Positions 46,545 to 55,658 of a DNA stretch of 64,000 nucleotides are shown here, one piece after another (position 1 is the first letter of the stretch; each line of letters opens with the position of its first letter). The position numbers were made by a program, and so were the translations under genes. This stretch comes from Coriobacteriaceae bacterium. Lineage in GTDB: Bacteria; Actinomycetota; Coriobacteriia; Coriobacteriales; QAMH01. The DNA is taken from the NCBI GenBank assembly GCA_025992705.1, contig DAJPGJ010000001.1, forward strand, positions 1,178,001 to 1,242,000. The letters are read 5' to 3'. The notes beneath the pieces are model-generated. The model did not search any database. It was not told the origin of the DNA and saw only the letters and a program-made list of their open reading frames with translations.

Positions 46545-48335
46545 CTAGATTTCGATGACGATTGGCATAATGATGGGCCTGCGATGCGCACGCTTCCACA
46601 CGAAATTCGAAAGCGCATCGCGCTCCTGTTTCTTGATGCGGTTTATATCGGGCTTGTGGTTCTCGAGCGACTCGCGCACAGCCTTGGCAACGCATTCACG
46701 CGCCTCGACGATGAAGTCGTCGTTGTCGAAACCGGGAATGCCGCGCATGGTGATGACCGGATCGGCCGCAAGCTTGCCGCGCTTGAAATCAATGGCAACC
46801 GCCACGCTTGCCGCACCCTCGCCCGACATGGACTGACGATCGCGCAGGACGTTTGCGCCGATATCGCCCACCGAAGATCCGTCAACATAGACGATGCCGC
46901 TCTCGACGCCTTCGCCACGCTCGACCTTACCATTGGTCATCACGAGGGAATCGCCGTTTTCGAGAATGAAGATATTATCGGAGTCGACGCCGACGGCCTC
47001 GGCCAGACGCGCATGGGCACGCAAGTGAGAGGCCTCGCCATGGACCGGCAGGAAGTGCTTGGGATTGACGAGCGAGAGCACGAGCTTGAGCTCCTCGGCA
47101 CCCGCGTGTCCCGAGACGTGCACGAGCGCACGGTTCTTGTCCCACACGTCGGCGCCAACCTTGGAGAGTTGATTGACGATACGCGTGACCGACTTCTCGT
47201 TACCGGGAACGGGCGTGGCCGAGATGATGACGGTATCACCACGCTCGATTTCGATGGTCTTGTGCTCCCCCACCGACATGCGCGCAAGTGCCGACAGCGG
47301 CTCGCCTTGGCTACCCGTGCAGAGCACGACGGTCTTTTCGGGCGGATAGTTTCCTACATCGTAGGCATCGATGATGAGATCATCGGGTACGTTGAGGTAA
47401 CCGAGCTCGCGCGCAATGCGCGTGTTGGTGAGCATGGAGCGGCCCGTGACCGCAACCTTGCGGCCTGCCAGCTGCGCCGCGTCGCAAACTTGCTGGACGC
47501 GATGAATATGCGAGGAAAAGGCCGCGACGACGACACGTTGCTTGGCGGTGGCGATGACATTGCGCAGCGTCACCCCGACCTCGGCCTCGGACTTCGTGAA
47601 CTGCCTGCTTGTCGCATTGGTCGAATCGCTCATGAGCAAGTCGACGCCCTGGGCGGCAAAACGCGCGAGCGCGGCGAAGTCGGTGAGCTCTCCGTCGATG
47701 GGCGTCTCGTCGAGCTTGAAATCACCCGTGTGCAAGACATTGCCGGCAGGCGTGTGCATGAAGACGCCCATGGCCCCCGGAATCGAGTGGTTGACCGTGA
47801 AGAACTCGAGCTCGAAGCAGCCGAGCTTGGTGCTGCTGCCTCGGTGTACCTCGACGAGCTTGGGCTGCTTGGAAAGACGGTGCTCCTCGAGCTTGCCCTC
47901 GATGAGTCCCAAGGTAAGCTTGGTGCCGAGTATGGGGATGGAACGGTCGAGGTCCTTGAGCAGGTACGGCAGCGCACCCGTGTGGTCCTCGTGTCCGTGC
48001 GTGATGACGATGCCGCGGAGGCGATCGGCATGCTCGAGTATGTAGGTGTAATCCGGAAGGATGAGGTCGACGCCCGTATGCTCGTCATCGGGAAACATGA
48101 GCCCGGCATCGATGAGAATGATATCGCCGCCGCACTCGAAGGCCGTCATGTTCTTGCCGATGGCGTCAAGACCGCCGAGCGGGATGATGCGCAGCGTATG
48201 CGTGGGCTTCTTTCCACGGCCCTGATTGCCCTTGCTGCGCCGACGCGGGCGCTTGCCCTTTGGCGTCGTTTTCGCAAGCGTCTTGACAGGTGCCTTCGCA
48301 AGCCCCTTGTCATTCGTATTCTTTTTTTCTGGCAT
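46545..48335 (-). CDS. rnj: Ribonuclease J
   Basis: Metallo-beta-lactamase/beta-CASP nuclease with 5'-3' exo- and endoribonuclease activity in mRNA decay and rRNA maturation. A lysine-rich unstructured N-terminus (~45 residues), zinc motif GIVITHGHEDHTGALPYLL near 110, HTGDFKLDETP near 195, beta-CASP motif with SDSTNA near 225 and GSQGEPLSAL near 335, VHVSGHAGAEEL and PVHGEASHL near 400, C-terminal domain to 596. ATG behind GAGGAG. It follows dapA by 55 nt; the dapA-rnj-ftsK order is typical of Actinomycetota. Confidence 0.96.
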   Translation of the reverse strand: MPEKKNTNDKGLAKAPVKTLAKTTPKGKRPRRRSKGNQGRGKKPTHTLRIIPLGGLDAIGKNMTAFECGGDIILIDAGLMFPDDEHTGVDLILPDYTYILEHADRLRGIVITHGHEDHTGALPYLLKDLDRSIPILGTKLTLGLIEGKLEEHRLSKQPKLVEVHRGSSTKLGCFELEFFTVNHSIPGAMGVFMHTPAGNVLHTGDFKLDETPIDGELTDFAALARFAAQGVDLLMSDSTNATSRQFTKSEAEVGVTLRNVIATAKQRVVVAAFSSHIHRVQQVCDAAQLAGRKVAVTGRSMLTNTRIARELGYLNVPDDLIIDAYDVGNYPPEKTVVLCTGSQGEPLSALARMSVGEHKTIEIERGDTVIISATPVPGNEKSVTRIVNQLSKVGADVWDKNRALVHVSGHAGAEELKLVLSLVNPKHFLPVHGEASHLRAHARLAEAVGVDSDNIFILENGDSLVMTNGKVERGEGVESGIVYVDGSSVGDIGANVLRDRQSMSGEGAASVAVAIDFKRGKLAADPVITMRGIPGFDNDDFIVEARECVAKAVRESLENHKPDINRIKKQERDALSNFVWKRAHRRPIIMPIVIEI

Positions 48336-48390
48336 GAGAGAAACTCCTCAGCCTGTGATCATGTACAGGTGTTCTTCGTTTGCTGGTTCT

Positions 48391-49284
48391 TTATTCTACG
48401 GGTGCACAGGCGCGCATGACCTCGGCGAGCTGAGCAGACTGCTCCGGCGTCGCCTCGATGAGCGGCAGGCGCAGGCCACCCACGGGAAAGCCCACGAGCT
48501 TGAGCGCCTCCTTCACCATGATGGGGTTCGAAGTGACGAAGAGCTCGTTCATGAGAGGCAGGAGTGCGGCATGGGCAGCGAGCGCCTCGTCATGCTTGCC
48601 GGCTGCCTCGAGCTCGACGATTTCCTTCATGCGTTTCGGTGCAACATTGGCGATGGTCGAAACCACGCCCACGCCGCCCAAGCCCATGATCTCAAGCGTG
48701 TCGGCGTCATCTCCGGAGTAAACGGAGAAGCCGGCCGGAGCACCCTTGGCTATGGCGGCAATCTGGTCCATCTTTCCACTCGCTTCCTTGATCGCGATGA
48801 TGTTCTCGTGATCGTGCGCGAGTCGCAAGGTCGTCTCGGCTGTCATGTTGATGACCGAGCGACCGGGGATGTTATAGAGCATGATGGGGAGTTCCACCGC
48901 ATCGGCGATGGCGCTGTAATGCTGGTAGATGCCCTCTTGCGGGGGTTTGTTGTAGTACGGCACGACGCAAAGATAGCCATCGAAGCCCATCGGCTCGACC
49001 TTGCGTGCGAAATCGACGGTGTCCTGCGTGCAGTTGTCACCCACGTAGGCAATCGTCTTGCAACGGCCGTCGACGGCCTCGAGCACGGCCTCGAAGAGAC
49101 GGATCTTGTCATCGTAGAACACGGTCGGGCACTCGCCGGTTGTGGGGCAAACGGCGATCGTGTCGATGCCAGCCTCGATAAAGCGTTCGGCAAGCTCCTG
49201 CGCGCGCGTAAGGTCAAGGTCAAGATTCTCGTCAAAGGGGGTCACACTTGCGACAATCGTGCGTCCGAAAAACGGCTCCGTCAT
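48391..49284 (-). CDS. dapA: 4-hydroxy-tetrahydrodipicolinate synthase
   Basis: Condenses pyruvate with aspartate semialdehyde, first committed step to diaminopimelate and lysine. TIM barrel of 297 residues; TTGECPTV near 48 (family TTGE), tyrosine in MLYNIPGRS near 135-143, Schiff-base lysine in IAIKEASG near 165, GDDAD near 191. ATG behind GAGGAG. It is preceded by dapB, with 69 nt between that contain a good -10 hexamer, so it may have its own promoter besides readthrough. Confidence 0.96.
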   Translation of the reverse strand: MTEPFFGRTIVASVTPFDENLDLDLTRAQELAERFIEAGIDTIAVCPTTGECPTVFYDDKIRLFEAVLEAVDGRCKTIAYVGDNCTQDTVDFARKVEPMGFDGYLCVVPYYNKPPQEGIYQHYSAIADAVELPIMLYNIPGRSVINMTAETTLRLAHDHENIIAIKEASGKMDQIAAIAKGAPAGFSVYSGDDADTLEIMGLGGVGVVSTIANVAPKRMKEIVELEAAGKHDEALAAHAALLPLMNELFVTSNPIMVKEALKLVGFPVGGLRLPLIEATPEQSAQLAEVMRACAPVE

Positions 49285-49331
49285 GCTCGACTCCTCATCT
49301 TTACAGTGCGTTTGAACAAAGCGTTGTGCGA

Positions 49332-49337
49332 ATTATA
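49332..49337 (-). promoter_or_regulatory. Candidate -10 element for dapA
   Basis: TATAAT on the minus strand, 47 nt before the dapA ATG, in the dapB-dapA gap. The -35 would fall in the last codons of dapB and is not consensus. Confidence 0.4.
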
Positions 49338-49353
49338 CAGGCAAGCGCACGGG

Positions 49354-50139
49354 TTAATCCATGAGCTTTTCGAGTCCGACCGTCACGCCCTGCATATCGA
49401 CGACGGCACGCGTTGCCATGAGTATGCCCGGCATGTAGGATGCGCGGTCGATCGAGTCATGGCGTATGGTGAGCGTCTGGCCCATGCTGCCAAAGATGAC
49501 CTCCTGGTGCGCGACGTAGCCCGCCGTACGCACCGCATGCACCGGCACGCCATCGACGAGGGCACCACGAGCGCCCTCGAAGCCGTCGAGCTCCGTCTCC
49601 TTGCCGGGCGCGTCGCTCGCGCCGTCGCGTGCCTCGGCGATGAGCCGCGCCGTGCGGATGGCAGTACCCGAAGGGGCATCCTTCTTGCCGTCATGATGAA
49701 ACTCGATGACCTCGATATCGGGGAAATACTTGGCCGCCTGTTGGGCAAAGAGCATCATGAGCACGGCACCGGTCGTGAAGTTTGGTGCGTGGAAGAGCGC
49801 GGCATCTCCCGTGGCGGACTCGTCGTATATCTCCTGGAGACGCTCCTCGGAAAGGCCCGTCGTGCCAAGCACGCAGTTGACACCCATGCTAAGCGCGCAG
49901 CGCACGTTTGCCTCGGCAACATCGGGGCGCGTGAAGTCGATGACGACATCAGGCCGCGTTACCTCGATGGCCTCCTTGAGCGTGAGGAACACGGGGGCAT
50001 TATCCGTGCCGACCGTGGTATCGTCGCTTGCGCTCGGATCGACGCCGGCGACGAGCCTCATGTCGTCCGCGCTATCGACGGCCTTGCAGATCTCCGTACC
50101 CATACGGCCGAGCGCACCGCTTACCAGCACCTGAATCAT
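49354..50139 (-). CDS. dapB: 4-hydroxy-tetrahydrodipicolinate reductase
   Basis: NAD(P)H-dependent second step of the diaminopimelate branch after DapA. Rossmann motif VSGALGRMGTEI at 6-17, DFTRPDVAE near 68, substrate-binding IEFHHDGKKDAPSGTA near 148-163 with the catalytic His pair and Lys, and a C-terminal half that closes the active site. 261 residues. The ATG overlaps the M16 peptidase stop (ATGA). Together with dapA, dapF and lysA in this window most of the lysine branch is covered; the middle steps (dapD/E/C or dapL) are not here. Confidence 0.96.
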   Translation of the reverse strand: MIQVLVSGALGRMGTEICKAVDSADDMRLVAGVDPSASDDTTVGTDNAPVFLTLKEAIEVTRPDVVIDFTRPDVAEANVRCALSMGVNCVLGTTGLSEERLQEIYDESATGDAALFHAPNFTTGAVLMMLFAQQAAKYFPDIEVIEFHHDGKKDAPSGTAIRTARLIAEARDGASDAPGKETELDGFEGARGALVDGVPVHAVRTAGYVAHQEVIFGSMGQTLTIRHDSIDRASYMPGILMATRAVVDMQGVTVGLEKLMD

Positions 50140-51389
50140 TTGAGCATCCTTTCGATCTTCTCTTGCTTGTAGGGACTCACGACTGCGAGCGTCATCTCCT
50201 GCGTGAATAGCTCGCGTGCCGCCTCGTTTACTTCTTCGAGCGTCACCGCACGGTATTTTTCGATGATCTCGTCAATGGAATCGATGGGCAGATCGAGCAC
50301 GGCCAGGCGGCCCAAGCGCGACATGCGCGTACGCGTTGACTCGGTGCCAAGCACGAAACTGCCGGCGGCAAGCTCCTTGGCACGGGCAAGCTCGTCGGAT
50401 GTCAGGCCGTCTTGGGCTGCCAGCGCGAATTGCTCCGTTGCCACCTTGACGACCTCGGCGATGTTCTCCGGACGCGTGCCCGCGTACATCTCGAAGATGC
50501 CGGCTCCTTCGTAGAGCTGCGATGATGCGTACACGGAATAGACGAGACCGCGCTTCTCGCGTATTTCCTGAAAGAGACGCGAGCTCATGCCCCCGCCGAT
50601 AATGATGTCGAGCAGCGAGTAGGCAAAGCGACGCGGGTCATCGTTGACGATGGCGGGTGCGCCAAGCACGATGTTGGCCTGTTCGGAGTCCTTCTTGACG
50701 CAGGAAAGCATGACGCGTTCACGGGTATCGACGGGACCACGCTCAAGCCAGGGACCAACCGGAAGGCCCGAAAGGTAACGCACGGCAAGATCGACGATGG
50801 CCGCATGATCAACGCTTCCGCAGGCGACAACCGTGACGTTGCCCGTGGTGTAGTGCGCGTCATGATAACGATGCATCTCGTCGGTATCGAAGGAGGAGAC
50901 GGTATCGGGCGTGCCGAGCACGGGGCGTCCGAGCGCGTCATGTGGATACATCGCCTCGGAGAACAGGTCATAGACGTAATCCTCGGGCGTATCTTGACTA
51001 CGGGCAATCTCCTCGAGCACGACCTGACGCTCCGGGACTATGTCCTTGTGGGCAAAGGTCGAATTGACGAGCATGTCCGCGAGAATCTCGAAACCGAGTT
51101 TGAGACGCTCGTCAATGAGACGCGCGTAAAAGCACGTGAATTCGCGGGAAGTGAAGGCATTGAACTCCGCGCCCAATGCATCAAATGCGGTGGAGATATC
51201 GAGCGCGCTGCGTGTCGTGGTGCCCTTGAACAGCATGTGCTCCATAAAATGGGACATACCACCTTCGACAGGGACTTCATCACGCGAACCCACGCGCACC
51301 CAGAAGCCGAGAGCAACGGAGCGTACGCCCTCCATGTGCTCGGTGATGACCGTTATGCCGTTGTCGAGTACGGTTTTCTCGTAAAACAT
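50136..51389 (-). CDS. M16-family zinc metallopeptidase (PqqL/MPP-like)
   Basis: Processing peptidase fold related to mitochondrial processing peptidase beta. Inverted zinc motif H-x-x-E-H is intact in GMSHFMEHMLFKGT near residue 45, with the distal Glu in the ARSQDTPEDYVYD helix region near 130; second half carries the R/Y pair REKRGLVYSVYASSQLY near 285. 417 residues from the ATG at 51389, chosen for CCGGAGAAG upstream. In Actinomycetota and Firmicutes this gene is regularly next to dapB or pnp; its substrate is unknown. Cytosolic, no signal peptide. Confidence 0.9.
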   Translation of the reverse strand: MFYEKTVLDNGITVITEHMEGVRSVALGFWVRVGSRDEVPVEGGMSHFMEHMLFKGTTTRSALDISTAFDALGAEFNAFTSREFTCFYARLIDERLKLGFEILADMLVNSTFAHKDIVPERQVVLEEIARSQDTPEDYVYDLFSEAMYPHDALGRPVLGTPDTVSSFDTDEMHRYHDAHYTTGNVTVVACGSVDHAAIVDLAVRYLSGLPVGPWLERGPVDTRERVMLSCVKKDSEQANIVLGAPAIVNDDPRRFAYSLLDIIIGGGMSSRLFQEIREKRGLVYSVYASSQLYEGAGIFEMYAGTRPENIAEVVKVATEQFALAAQDGLTSDELARAKELAAGSFVLGTESTRTRMSRLGRLAVLDLPIDSIDEIIEKYRAVTLEEVNEAARELFTQEMTLAVVSPYKQEKIERMLK

Positions 51390-51442
51390 GAACTTCTCCG
51401 GTTGAGCATACGAATCTTTATTGTAGCCCAAGCCATCAGGGT

Positions 51443-52660
51443 CTAAAAATAATTCTTGTAGTGCACTTCCTCGTTGAGTGGATCATTGGGGAAAAGGAAT
51501 GCGTAAAGGTCAATGAAATAGTCGTCTGTCATCGAGGCGATGAAGTCAACCGCGATGTCCTCGGGACGGTGATCCAACTCGAATGTATAGGGGTAGCGCA
51601 ACATGGGCTGGTCGAGATAGTGCCTGAATATGGGCGACTCCTCACGCCCCATGCGGATATCGTCGACGAAGGTCATGAACATGCGCTCCATCATCGGCTG
51701 GACGAAGGTGATGCGCCCGGAGACCTCGTCGCTCTTATAGATTTTCTCGTAATTTTCCTTGCGCATCGCGTCAATCGCGGCAAAGACCTCCTCGTCCATG
51801 GCCAGGTAGTCATGGCCGAGCGAGTTCTTGATGATGTTACGCGTGATGTTCTGGATGATCTGGTGATTGAGCTTCCCGACAAGTGGGCTCTCGTCGTAAT
51901 CGGACGTATCGAGCAGCTTGATACGTGCCGCGTCTTGGCGGTCCTTGCCGAGATAGGCGATGATGTCACTGATGCGCACGACGCAACCTTCGAGCGTGGA
52001 GGGGCGCAAGTCGCGGATGTTGCTCTGGTCGATGTAACAGGACTCGATGAGATCGTTGAGTGCATCGAAATCCGGACATGGTGCGGGCCGGTATTCGAGG
52101 AAGGTCTTCTCTCCGCAGTGCGTGAGGATGCCGTTGTACGTCTGCAGGCACAAGTTGGTACGTGCGATGGTCTTGAGCAGGCGCACGCTATGCACGTTAT
52201 GGTTGAAATAACGCCCCGTGCTGGCGTGATAGAGGTCCGAGAGGTAGTCCTCGCCCTGATGGCCAAACGGCGTATGCCCGAGGTCATGACCCACGGCGAT
52301 GGCCTCTATGAGATCGAGATTGAGCCCGAGCGCCATGCCGATGGTACGGCCGACGCGGCTAACCACCTGCAAGTGGAAGGAGCGTCGCGTGATATCGTCG
52401 TTACGCACGAGCGAAAAGACCTGCGTTTTATCTGCGCAACGCGAATAGAACGGGTTGTGAACGATCTTCTCGACGTCTACCACGAAGCACGGGCGCCCAA
52501 GATAGACGTCAGGATCTTGATAACGTTGGTTGAACTCGCGTATGCCCTCGTCGTCACGGCACGCATACGGCGAGAGCATGGCCTGAACTGCGGCGTGACG
52601 CGCACGCAGCTCTGCCTTCTCGTCCTCGGTAAATTCAAATAGCCTGGTATCGAATTCCAC
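51443..52660 (-). CDS. dgt: Deoxyguanosinetriphosphate triphosphohydrolase-like protein
   Basis: HD-domain dNTP triphosphohydrolase, splitting dNTPs to nucleoside and triphosphate, thereby trimming dNTP pools. HD ligands: RRSFHLQVVSRVGR near 90-103, AIAVGHDLGHTPFGHQGED near 120, later RISDIIAYLGKDRQD near 227. 405 residues, without the extra DNA-binding loops of E. coli Dgt. ATG behind AAGGAAG. Flanked by guaB upstream and the M16 gene downstream. Which dNTP is preferred cannot be told. Confidence 0.88.
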   Translation of the reverse strand: MEFDTRLFEFTEDEKAELRARHAAVQAMLSPYACRDDEGIREFNQRYQDPDVYLGRPCFVVDVEKIVHNPFYSRCADKTQVFSLVRNDDITRRSFHLQVVSRVGRTIGMALGLNLDLIEAIAVGHDLGHTPFGHQGEDYLSDLYHASTGRYFNHNVHSVRLLKTIARTNLCLQTYNGILTHCGEKTFLEYRPAPCPDFDALNDLIESCYIDQSNIRDLRPSTLEGCVVRISDIIAYLGKDRQDAARIKLLDTSDYDESPLVGKLNHQIIQNITRNIIKNSLGHDYLAMDEEVFAAIDAMRKENYEKIYKSDEVSGRITFVQPMMERMFMTFVDDIRMGREESPIFRHYLDQPMLRYPYTFELDHRPEDIAVDFIASMTDDYFIDLYAFLFPNDPLNEEVHYKNYF

Positions 52661-52724
52661 GGTGCTTCCTTGCTCGTGCCATCATCACGCACGTAGCTTA
52701 GCGCGTGAGTGTGACATGCGTTTC

Positions 52725-54242
52725 CTAGCGGAAGCTTGCGGACTGCGCCGACGCCGAATCCTTGAGCAGCACGTCATGCGCACCGCCCTCGACGATCGAG
52801 ACGCTCGACACACGCGTGATCTTGGCCTTCTCACGCAGCTCGGCGAGATCGAGCGCACCGACGTTGCACATGGTGTGCTTGACCTTGGAAAGCGAAAGAG
52901 TCACGTTGTCATGTAGGGAGCCGGCGTAGGGCACGTAGCTGTCGACGCCCTCCTCGAAGGCGAGCTTACCGCCCTCACCATCGTCGTAGCGCTGCCAGTT
53001 GCGGGCACGAGCCGATCCCTCGCCCCAATATTCCTTCATGTAGTTGCCGTTGACGCTCACGCGCTTGGTGGGACTCTCGTCGAAGCGGGCGAAATAACGG
53101 CCAAGCATCATGAAATCGGAGCCCATCGCAAGGGCCAGGGTCATATGGTAGTCCTGTACGATGCCGCCATCCGAGCAGATGGGGATGTAGATGCCCGTCT
53201 CGGCGAAGTACTGGTCACGTGCCTTGGCGACCTCGATGACAGCCGTAGCCTGACCACGACCGATACCCTTCTGCTCACGGGTGATGCAGATGGAGCCACC
53301 GCCGATGCCGATCTTGATGAAGTCGGCACCCGCCTCGGCCAGAAAGCGGAAGCCCTCGGCGTCGACGACGTTACCGGCACCGACCTTGACCTCGTCGCCG
53401 TACTGCTTGCGCACCCACTCGAGCGTGAAGCGCTGCCAATCCGAATAGCCCTCGGAGGAGTCGATGCACAGAACATCGGCACCTGCGTCGAGAAGCAGCG
53501 GCACACGCGTCTCGTAATCGCGGCTGTTGATGCCAGCACCCACGACGTAGCGCTTCTGGCTGTCGAGAAGCTCGAGCGGATTTGCCTTGTGCGAGTCATA
53601 GTCCTTGCGAAAGACGAGCGAGGCAAGGTGTCCGTCCTTGGTGACGATGGGAAGCGTGTTGAGCTTGTGATCCCAGATGATGTCGTTGGCCTGGGAGAGC
53701 GTGATGCCGTCCTCCCCCGTCACGAGGCGGTCGCGTGGCGTCATGAAGTCGACGACCTTGGTGGACGGATCCATGCGGCTCGGGCGATAGTCGCGGCTCG
53801 TCACGATACCGAGCAGCTTGCCCGTGGAGGAGCCATCCTCGGTAACGGGCATGGTGGAGTGACCCGTCTTGCGTTTGAGCTCAACGACGTCCTTCATGGT
53901 CATGTCAGGCGTGACGTTCGTATCGCTCGGCACGAAACCGGCCTTGTAGGACTTGACCTCACGGATCATATCGGCCTCGGACTCGGCTGATTGCGAGCCG
54001 TAGATGAACGAACAGCCGCCCTCGCGGGCAAGTGCCTCGGCCATGCGCGGGCCGGAGACGGACTGCATGATGGCCGAGACCATCGGGATGTTGAGGGAAA
54101 GCGGGCACTCCTCGCCGCGTTTGTACTTGACAAGCGGCGTGCGCAGGCTGACGTCTGACGGAATGTTCTTCGCCGTCGTGTATCCGGGAACCAGCAGATA
54201 CTCGCTGAAGGTATGAGATGGTTCATCGTAGTAAAACGCCAT
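52725..54242 (-). CDS. guaB: Inosine-5'-monophosphate dehydrogenase, trichomonad-like clade
   Basis: Oxidises IMP to XMP, committed step to GMP. TIM barrel interrupted by a CBS pair (about 100-220, e.g. [20 protein letters not shown]). Catalytic Cys in [22 protein letters not shown] near 318, where most bacteria have GPGSICTT; flap region [19 protein letters not shown] near 400 with the Arg-Tyr dyad. [13 protein letters not shown] near 480. 505 residues. The barrel closely resembles the well-studied Tritrichomonas foetus enzyme as I remember it, a clade shared by some anaerobic bacteria. 64 nt before dgt; the 5' side holds a long hairpin and tRNA-Ala. Confidence 0.95.
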   Translation of the reverse strand: MAFYYDEPSHTFSEYLLVPGYTTAKNIPSDVSLRTPLVKYKRGEECPLSLNIPMVSAIMQSVSGPRMAEALAREGGCSFIYGSQSAESEADMIREVKSYKAGFVPSDTNVTPDMTMKDVVELKRKTGHSTMPVTEDGSSTGKLLGIVTSRDYRPSRMDPSTKVVDFMTPRDRLVTGEDGITLSQANDIIWDHKLNTLPIVTKDGHLASLVFRKDYDSHKANPLELLDSQKRYVVGAGINSRDYETRVPLLLDAGADVLCIDSSEGYSDWQRFTLEWVRKQYGDEVKVGAGNVVDAEGFRFLAEAGADFIKIGIGGGSICITREQKGIGRGQATAVIEVAKARDQYFAETGIYIPICSDGGIVQDYHMTLALAMGSDFMMLGRYFARFDESPTKRVSVNGNYMKEYWGEGSARARNWQRYDDGEGGKLAFEEGVDSYVPYAGSLHDNVTLSLSKVKHTMCNVGALDLAELREKAKITRVSSVSIVEGGAHDVLLKDSASAQSASFR

Positions 54243-54381
54243 GCCTGGGGCCTCCTCTATCTCTCAATGGTTTCAGAGAAGTGTACTACACGAGCACCGA
54301 ACGCGGCACCGCGATTTCCTGTGGTCGTGCAACGGAATCGTCACGAGGATGTGTGCGCAGGCAAGCTGCCGATTCAATGTA

Positions 54382-54503
54382 AGGCAATGGGCCGCGGGAA
54401 AGGCGCTTTGGCTCGACGGTCGCTTCCCGACAGCCCGCTTCGCGGTCTTTACGGCGCGCTCCCTTGGACCTCGCCTTCGCACCATTCCCGCGGCCCATTG
54501 CCT
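54382..54503. repeat. Long nested hairpin between tRNA-Ala and guaB
   Basis: Perfect 18-bp outer arms (54382-54399 with 54486-54503), an inner 6-bp pair AAGGCG/CGCCTT (54400-54405 with 54472-54477) offset by an 8-nt bulge, and a central CCGC-TTC-GCGG hairpin at 54435-54445. It lies in a 333-nt stretch (54243-54575) with no credible gene. It is about 140 nt upstream of the guaB ATG on the minus strand, so it may be transcribed as part of a guaB leader or as a separate structured RNA. No T-run follows either arm. I do not recognise a known riboswitch. Confidence 0.7.
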
Positions 54504-54545
54504 AGACCTTTACTCGAAGGCTTGTCAGCGTACAAATGGGCAAAG

Positions 54546-54566
54546 AAAAAGGGGCCGAACGGCCCC
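54546..54566 (-). terminator. Rho-independent terminator of tRNA-Ala
   Basis: Minus strand: GGGGCC-GTTC-GGCCCC (54551-54566) followed by TTTTTCTTT. It begins 10 nt after the CCA end of the tRNA, a textbook intrinsic terminator. Confidence 0.9.
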
Positions 54567-54575
54567 TGATAATTT

Positions 54576-54651
54576 TGGTGGAGATAAGGGGGTTCGAACC
54601 CCTGACCTCATGACTGCCAGTCATGCGCTCTCCCAGCTGAGCTATATCCCC
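54576..54651 (-). tRNA. tRNA-Ala (anticodon GGC)
   Basis: 76 nt including an encoded 3' CCA. Acceptor stem GGGGATA/TATCTCC contains the G3-U70 wobble pair, the identity mark of tRNA-Ala. D arm GCTC-AGCTGGGA-GAGC, anticodon stem CATGA/TCATG with loop CTGGCAG giving anticodon GGC, five-base variable loop, T arm AGGGG-TTCGAAC-CCCCT. It reads GCC and GCU. Single tRNA with its own promoter and terminator. Confidence 0.97.
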
Positions 54652-54678
54652 GTGGGTCTTTGAAAAGACGCGAGGGCA

Positions 54679-54706
54679 ATTATACCAATACGCTTTGTTG
54701 ACGCAA
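54679..54706 (-). promoter_or_regulatory. tRNA-Ala promoter
   Basis: Minus strand: -35 TTGCGT (54701-54706), 16-bp spacer, -10 TATAAT (54679-54684), with the tRNA 5' end 28 nt further. It overlaps a possible promoter on the plus strand. Confidence 0.65.
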
Positions 54707-54726
54707 GGGGGTAATTTGGTTGTTAT
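54698..54726 (+). promoter_or_regulatory. Candidate promoter for the TatD-like gene
   Basis: TTGACG (54698-54703), 17-bp spacer, TGTTAT (54721-54726). The ATG is 167 nt downstream, so the transcript would have a long leader with no other recognisable feature. It shares bases with the tRNA promoter. Confidence 0.35.
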
Positions 54727-54893
54727 GGCGCTCAGCTCTTCTTTTCCTGAGCTTTCCTTTTTTTCCTATTCGTCAGTACGCAGGGACGATATTGCAACTA
54801 AATTCACCTTTTCAAGCATTGCGGCAACACAGGCAAACTGCGGAACGGAGCAGCATGCCAGCGCGTATAATCCAGGGCGAGAACGGAGGCCTC

Positions 54894-55658
54894 ATGACCC
54901 ACCTCGTCGACATGCACATGCACGCGGGCTTCGCAGATGACCCTGCAACGTTCGCGCATGCGCTCGCCGATGCGGGCATCGCGTCCTTCGCCAACACCGT
55001 CACGCCTGGCGAATATGCACGCCTCTCCCCCATGCTCGCCAGCATCCCTACCATGCGCTTGGGGCTTGGCTTGCATCCCTGGTGGGTCGACACGCCCGAA
55101 CTCGGCACGCTCGATGATGCGCTCGACGCCTTCGCCACTCAGCTCGCTGGCACGCGCTTCGTGGGCGAGGTCGGCCTCGACTTTTGGCCCACGCGCGTCT
55201 CGACAAAGGATGCCCAAATGAGGGCTTTTACGCGTATTGCAGCCCTCTGTGCTGCAAAAGGCGACGTGCTCATCTCGATGCACTCGGTGAAGGCAGAACG
55301 CGAACTGCTCGATGTGCTCGAAGATTCGGGGTGCCTCGGGCGCTGCACGTGCATCCTACATTCGTATGGAGGTCCCTCCGATCAGCTCGCGCGCGCAATC
55401 GAAGATGGTTGCCTGTTTTCCGTGGGAACGCGCATGCTGTCGACCAAGCGTGGACGTGAGTACGCTCGCATCATCCCCGAAGCACGACTGCTCGTCGAAA
55501 GCGACCTGCCCGCCGTAGCAGACGAGCCCACGAGCGTGCACGACGTGATACACAGCCTTGAATCAGTCCTCGACGGGCTCGCTCGCATACGCGATATCGA
55601 CCTCGCGTGCCTGCGCGAGGGCATCGACATGCGTAGCCGGAGTCTCCTAGGCCTCTAG
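54894..55658 (+). CDS. TatD-family metal-dependent hydrolase
   Basis: TIM-barrel hydrolase of the TatD DNase type. Metal-binding pattern: VDMHMHAGF at 5-13, GLGLHPWWV near 58, GEVGLDFWPT near 92 (Glu ligand), ISMHSVKAERELLD near 130 and LHSYGG near 157, VESDLPAV near 205 (Asp ligand). 254 residues. The ATG at 54894 with CGGAGG upstream is chosen; the frame is open for a further 58 codons but that part is not protein-like. It is convergent with gluQ and overlaps its 3' end by 12 nt. Described relatives act as nucleases or D-aminoacyl-tRNA deacylases; this one is somewhat divergent. Confidence 0.82.
   Translation: MTHLVDMHMHAGFADDPATFAHALADAGIASFANTVTPGEYARLSPMLASIPTMRLGLGLHPWWVDTPELGTLDDALDAFATQLAGTRFVGEVGLDFWPTRVSTKDAQMRAFTRIAALCAAKGDVLISMHSVKAERELLDVLEDSGCLGRCTCILHSYGGPSDQLARAIEDGCLFSVGTRMLSTKRGREYARIIPEARLLVESDLPAVADEPTSVHDVIHSLESVLDGLARIRDIDLACLREGIDMRSRSLLGL

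Noticed and set aside
46413..48419. 668-residue open frame antisense to RNase J
   Set aside because: Codon positions mirror the real gene; composition is Arg/Gly/Asp-rich without domains. High G+C produces long antisense frames.
48226..50172. 648-residue open frame antisense to dapA and dapB
   Set aside because: Same reason; both dap genes on the other strand have full sets of motifs.
54382..54503. 6S RNA or SRP RNA at the guaB hairpin
   Set aside because: The perfect outer stem lacks the 6S central bubble, and no SRP apical-loop signature (GGAA/AGCA type) was found.
54720..54893. 58-codon N-terminal extension of the TatD-like protein
   Set aside because: The extension overlaps promoter-like DNA, has no homologous pattern, and a good RBS precedes the internal ATG.
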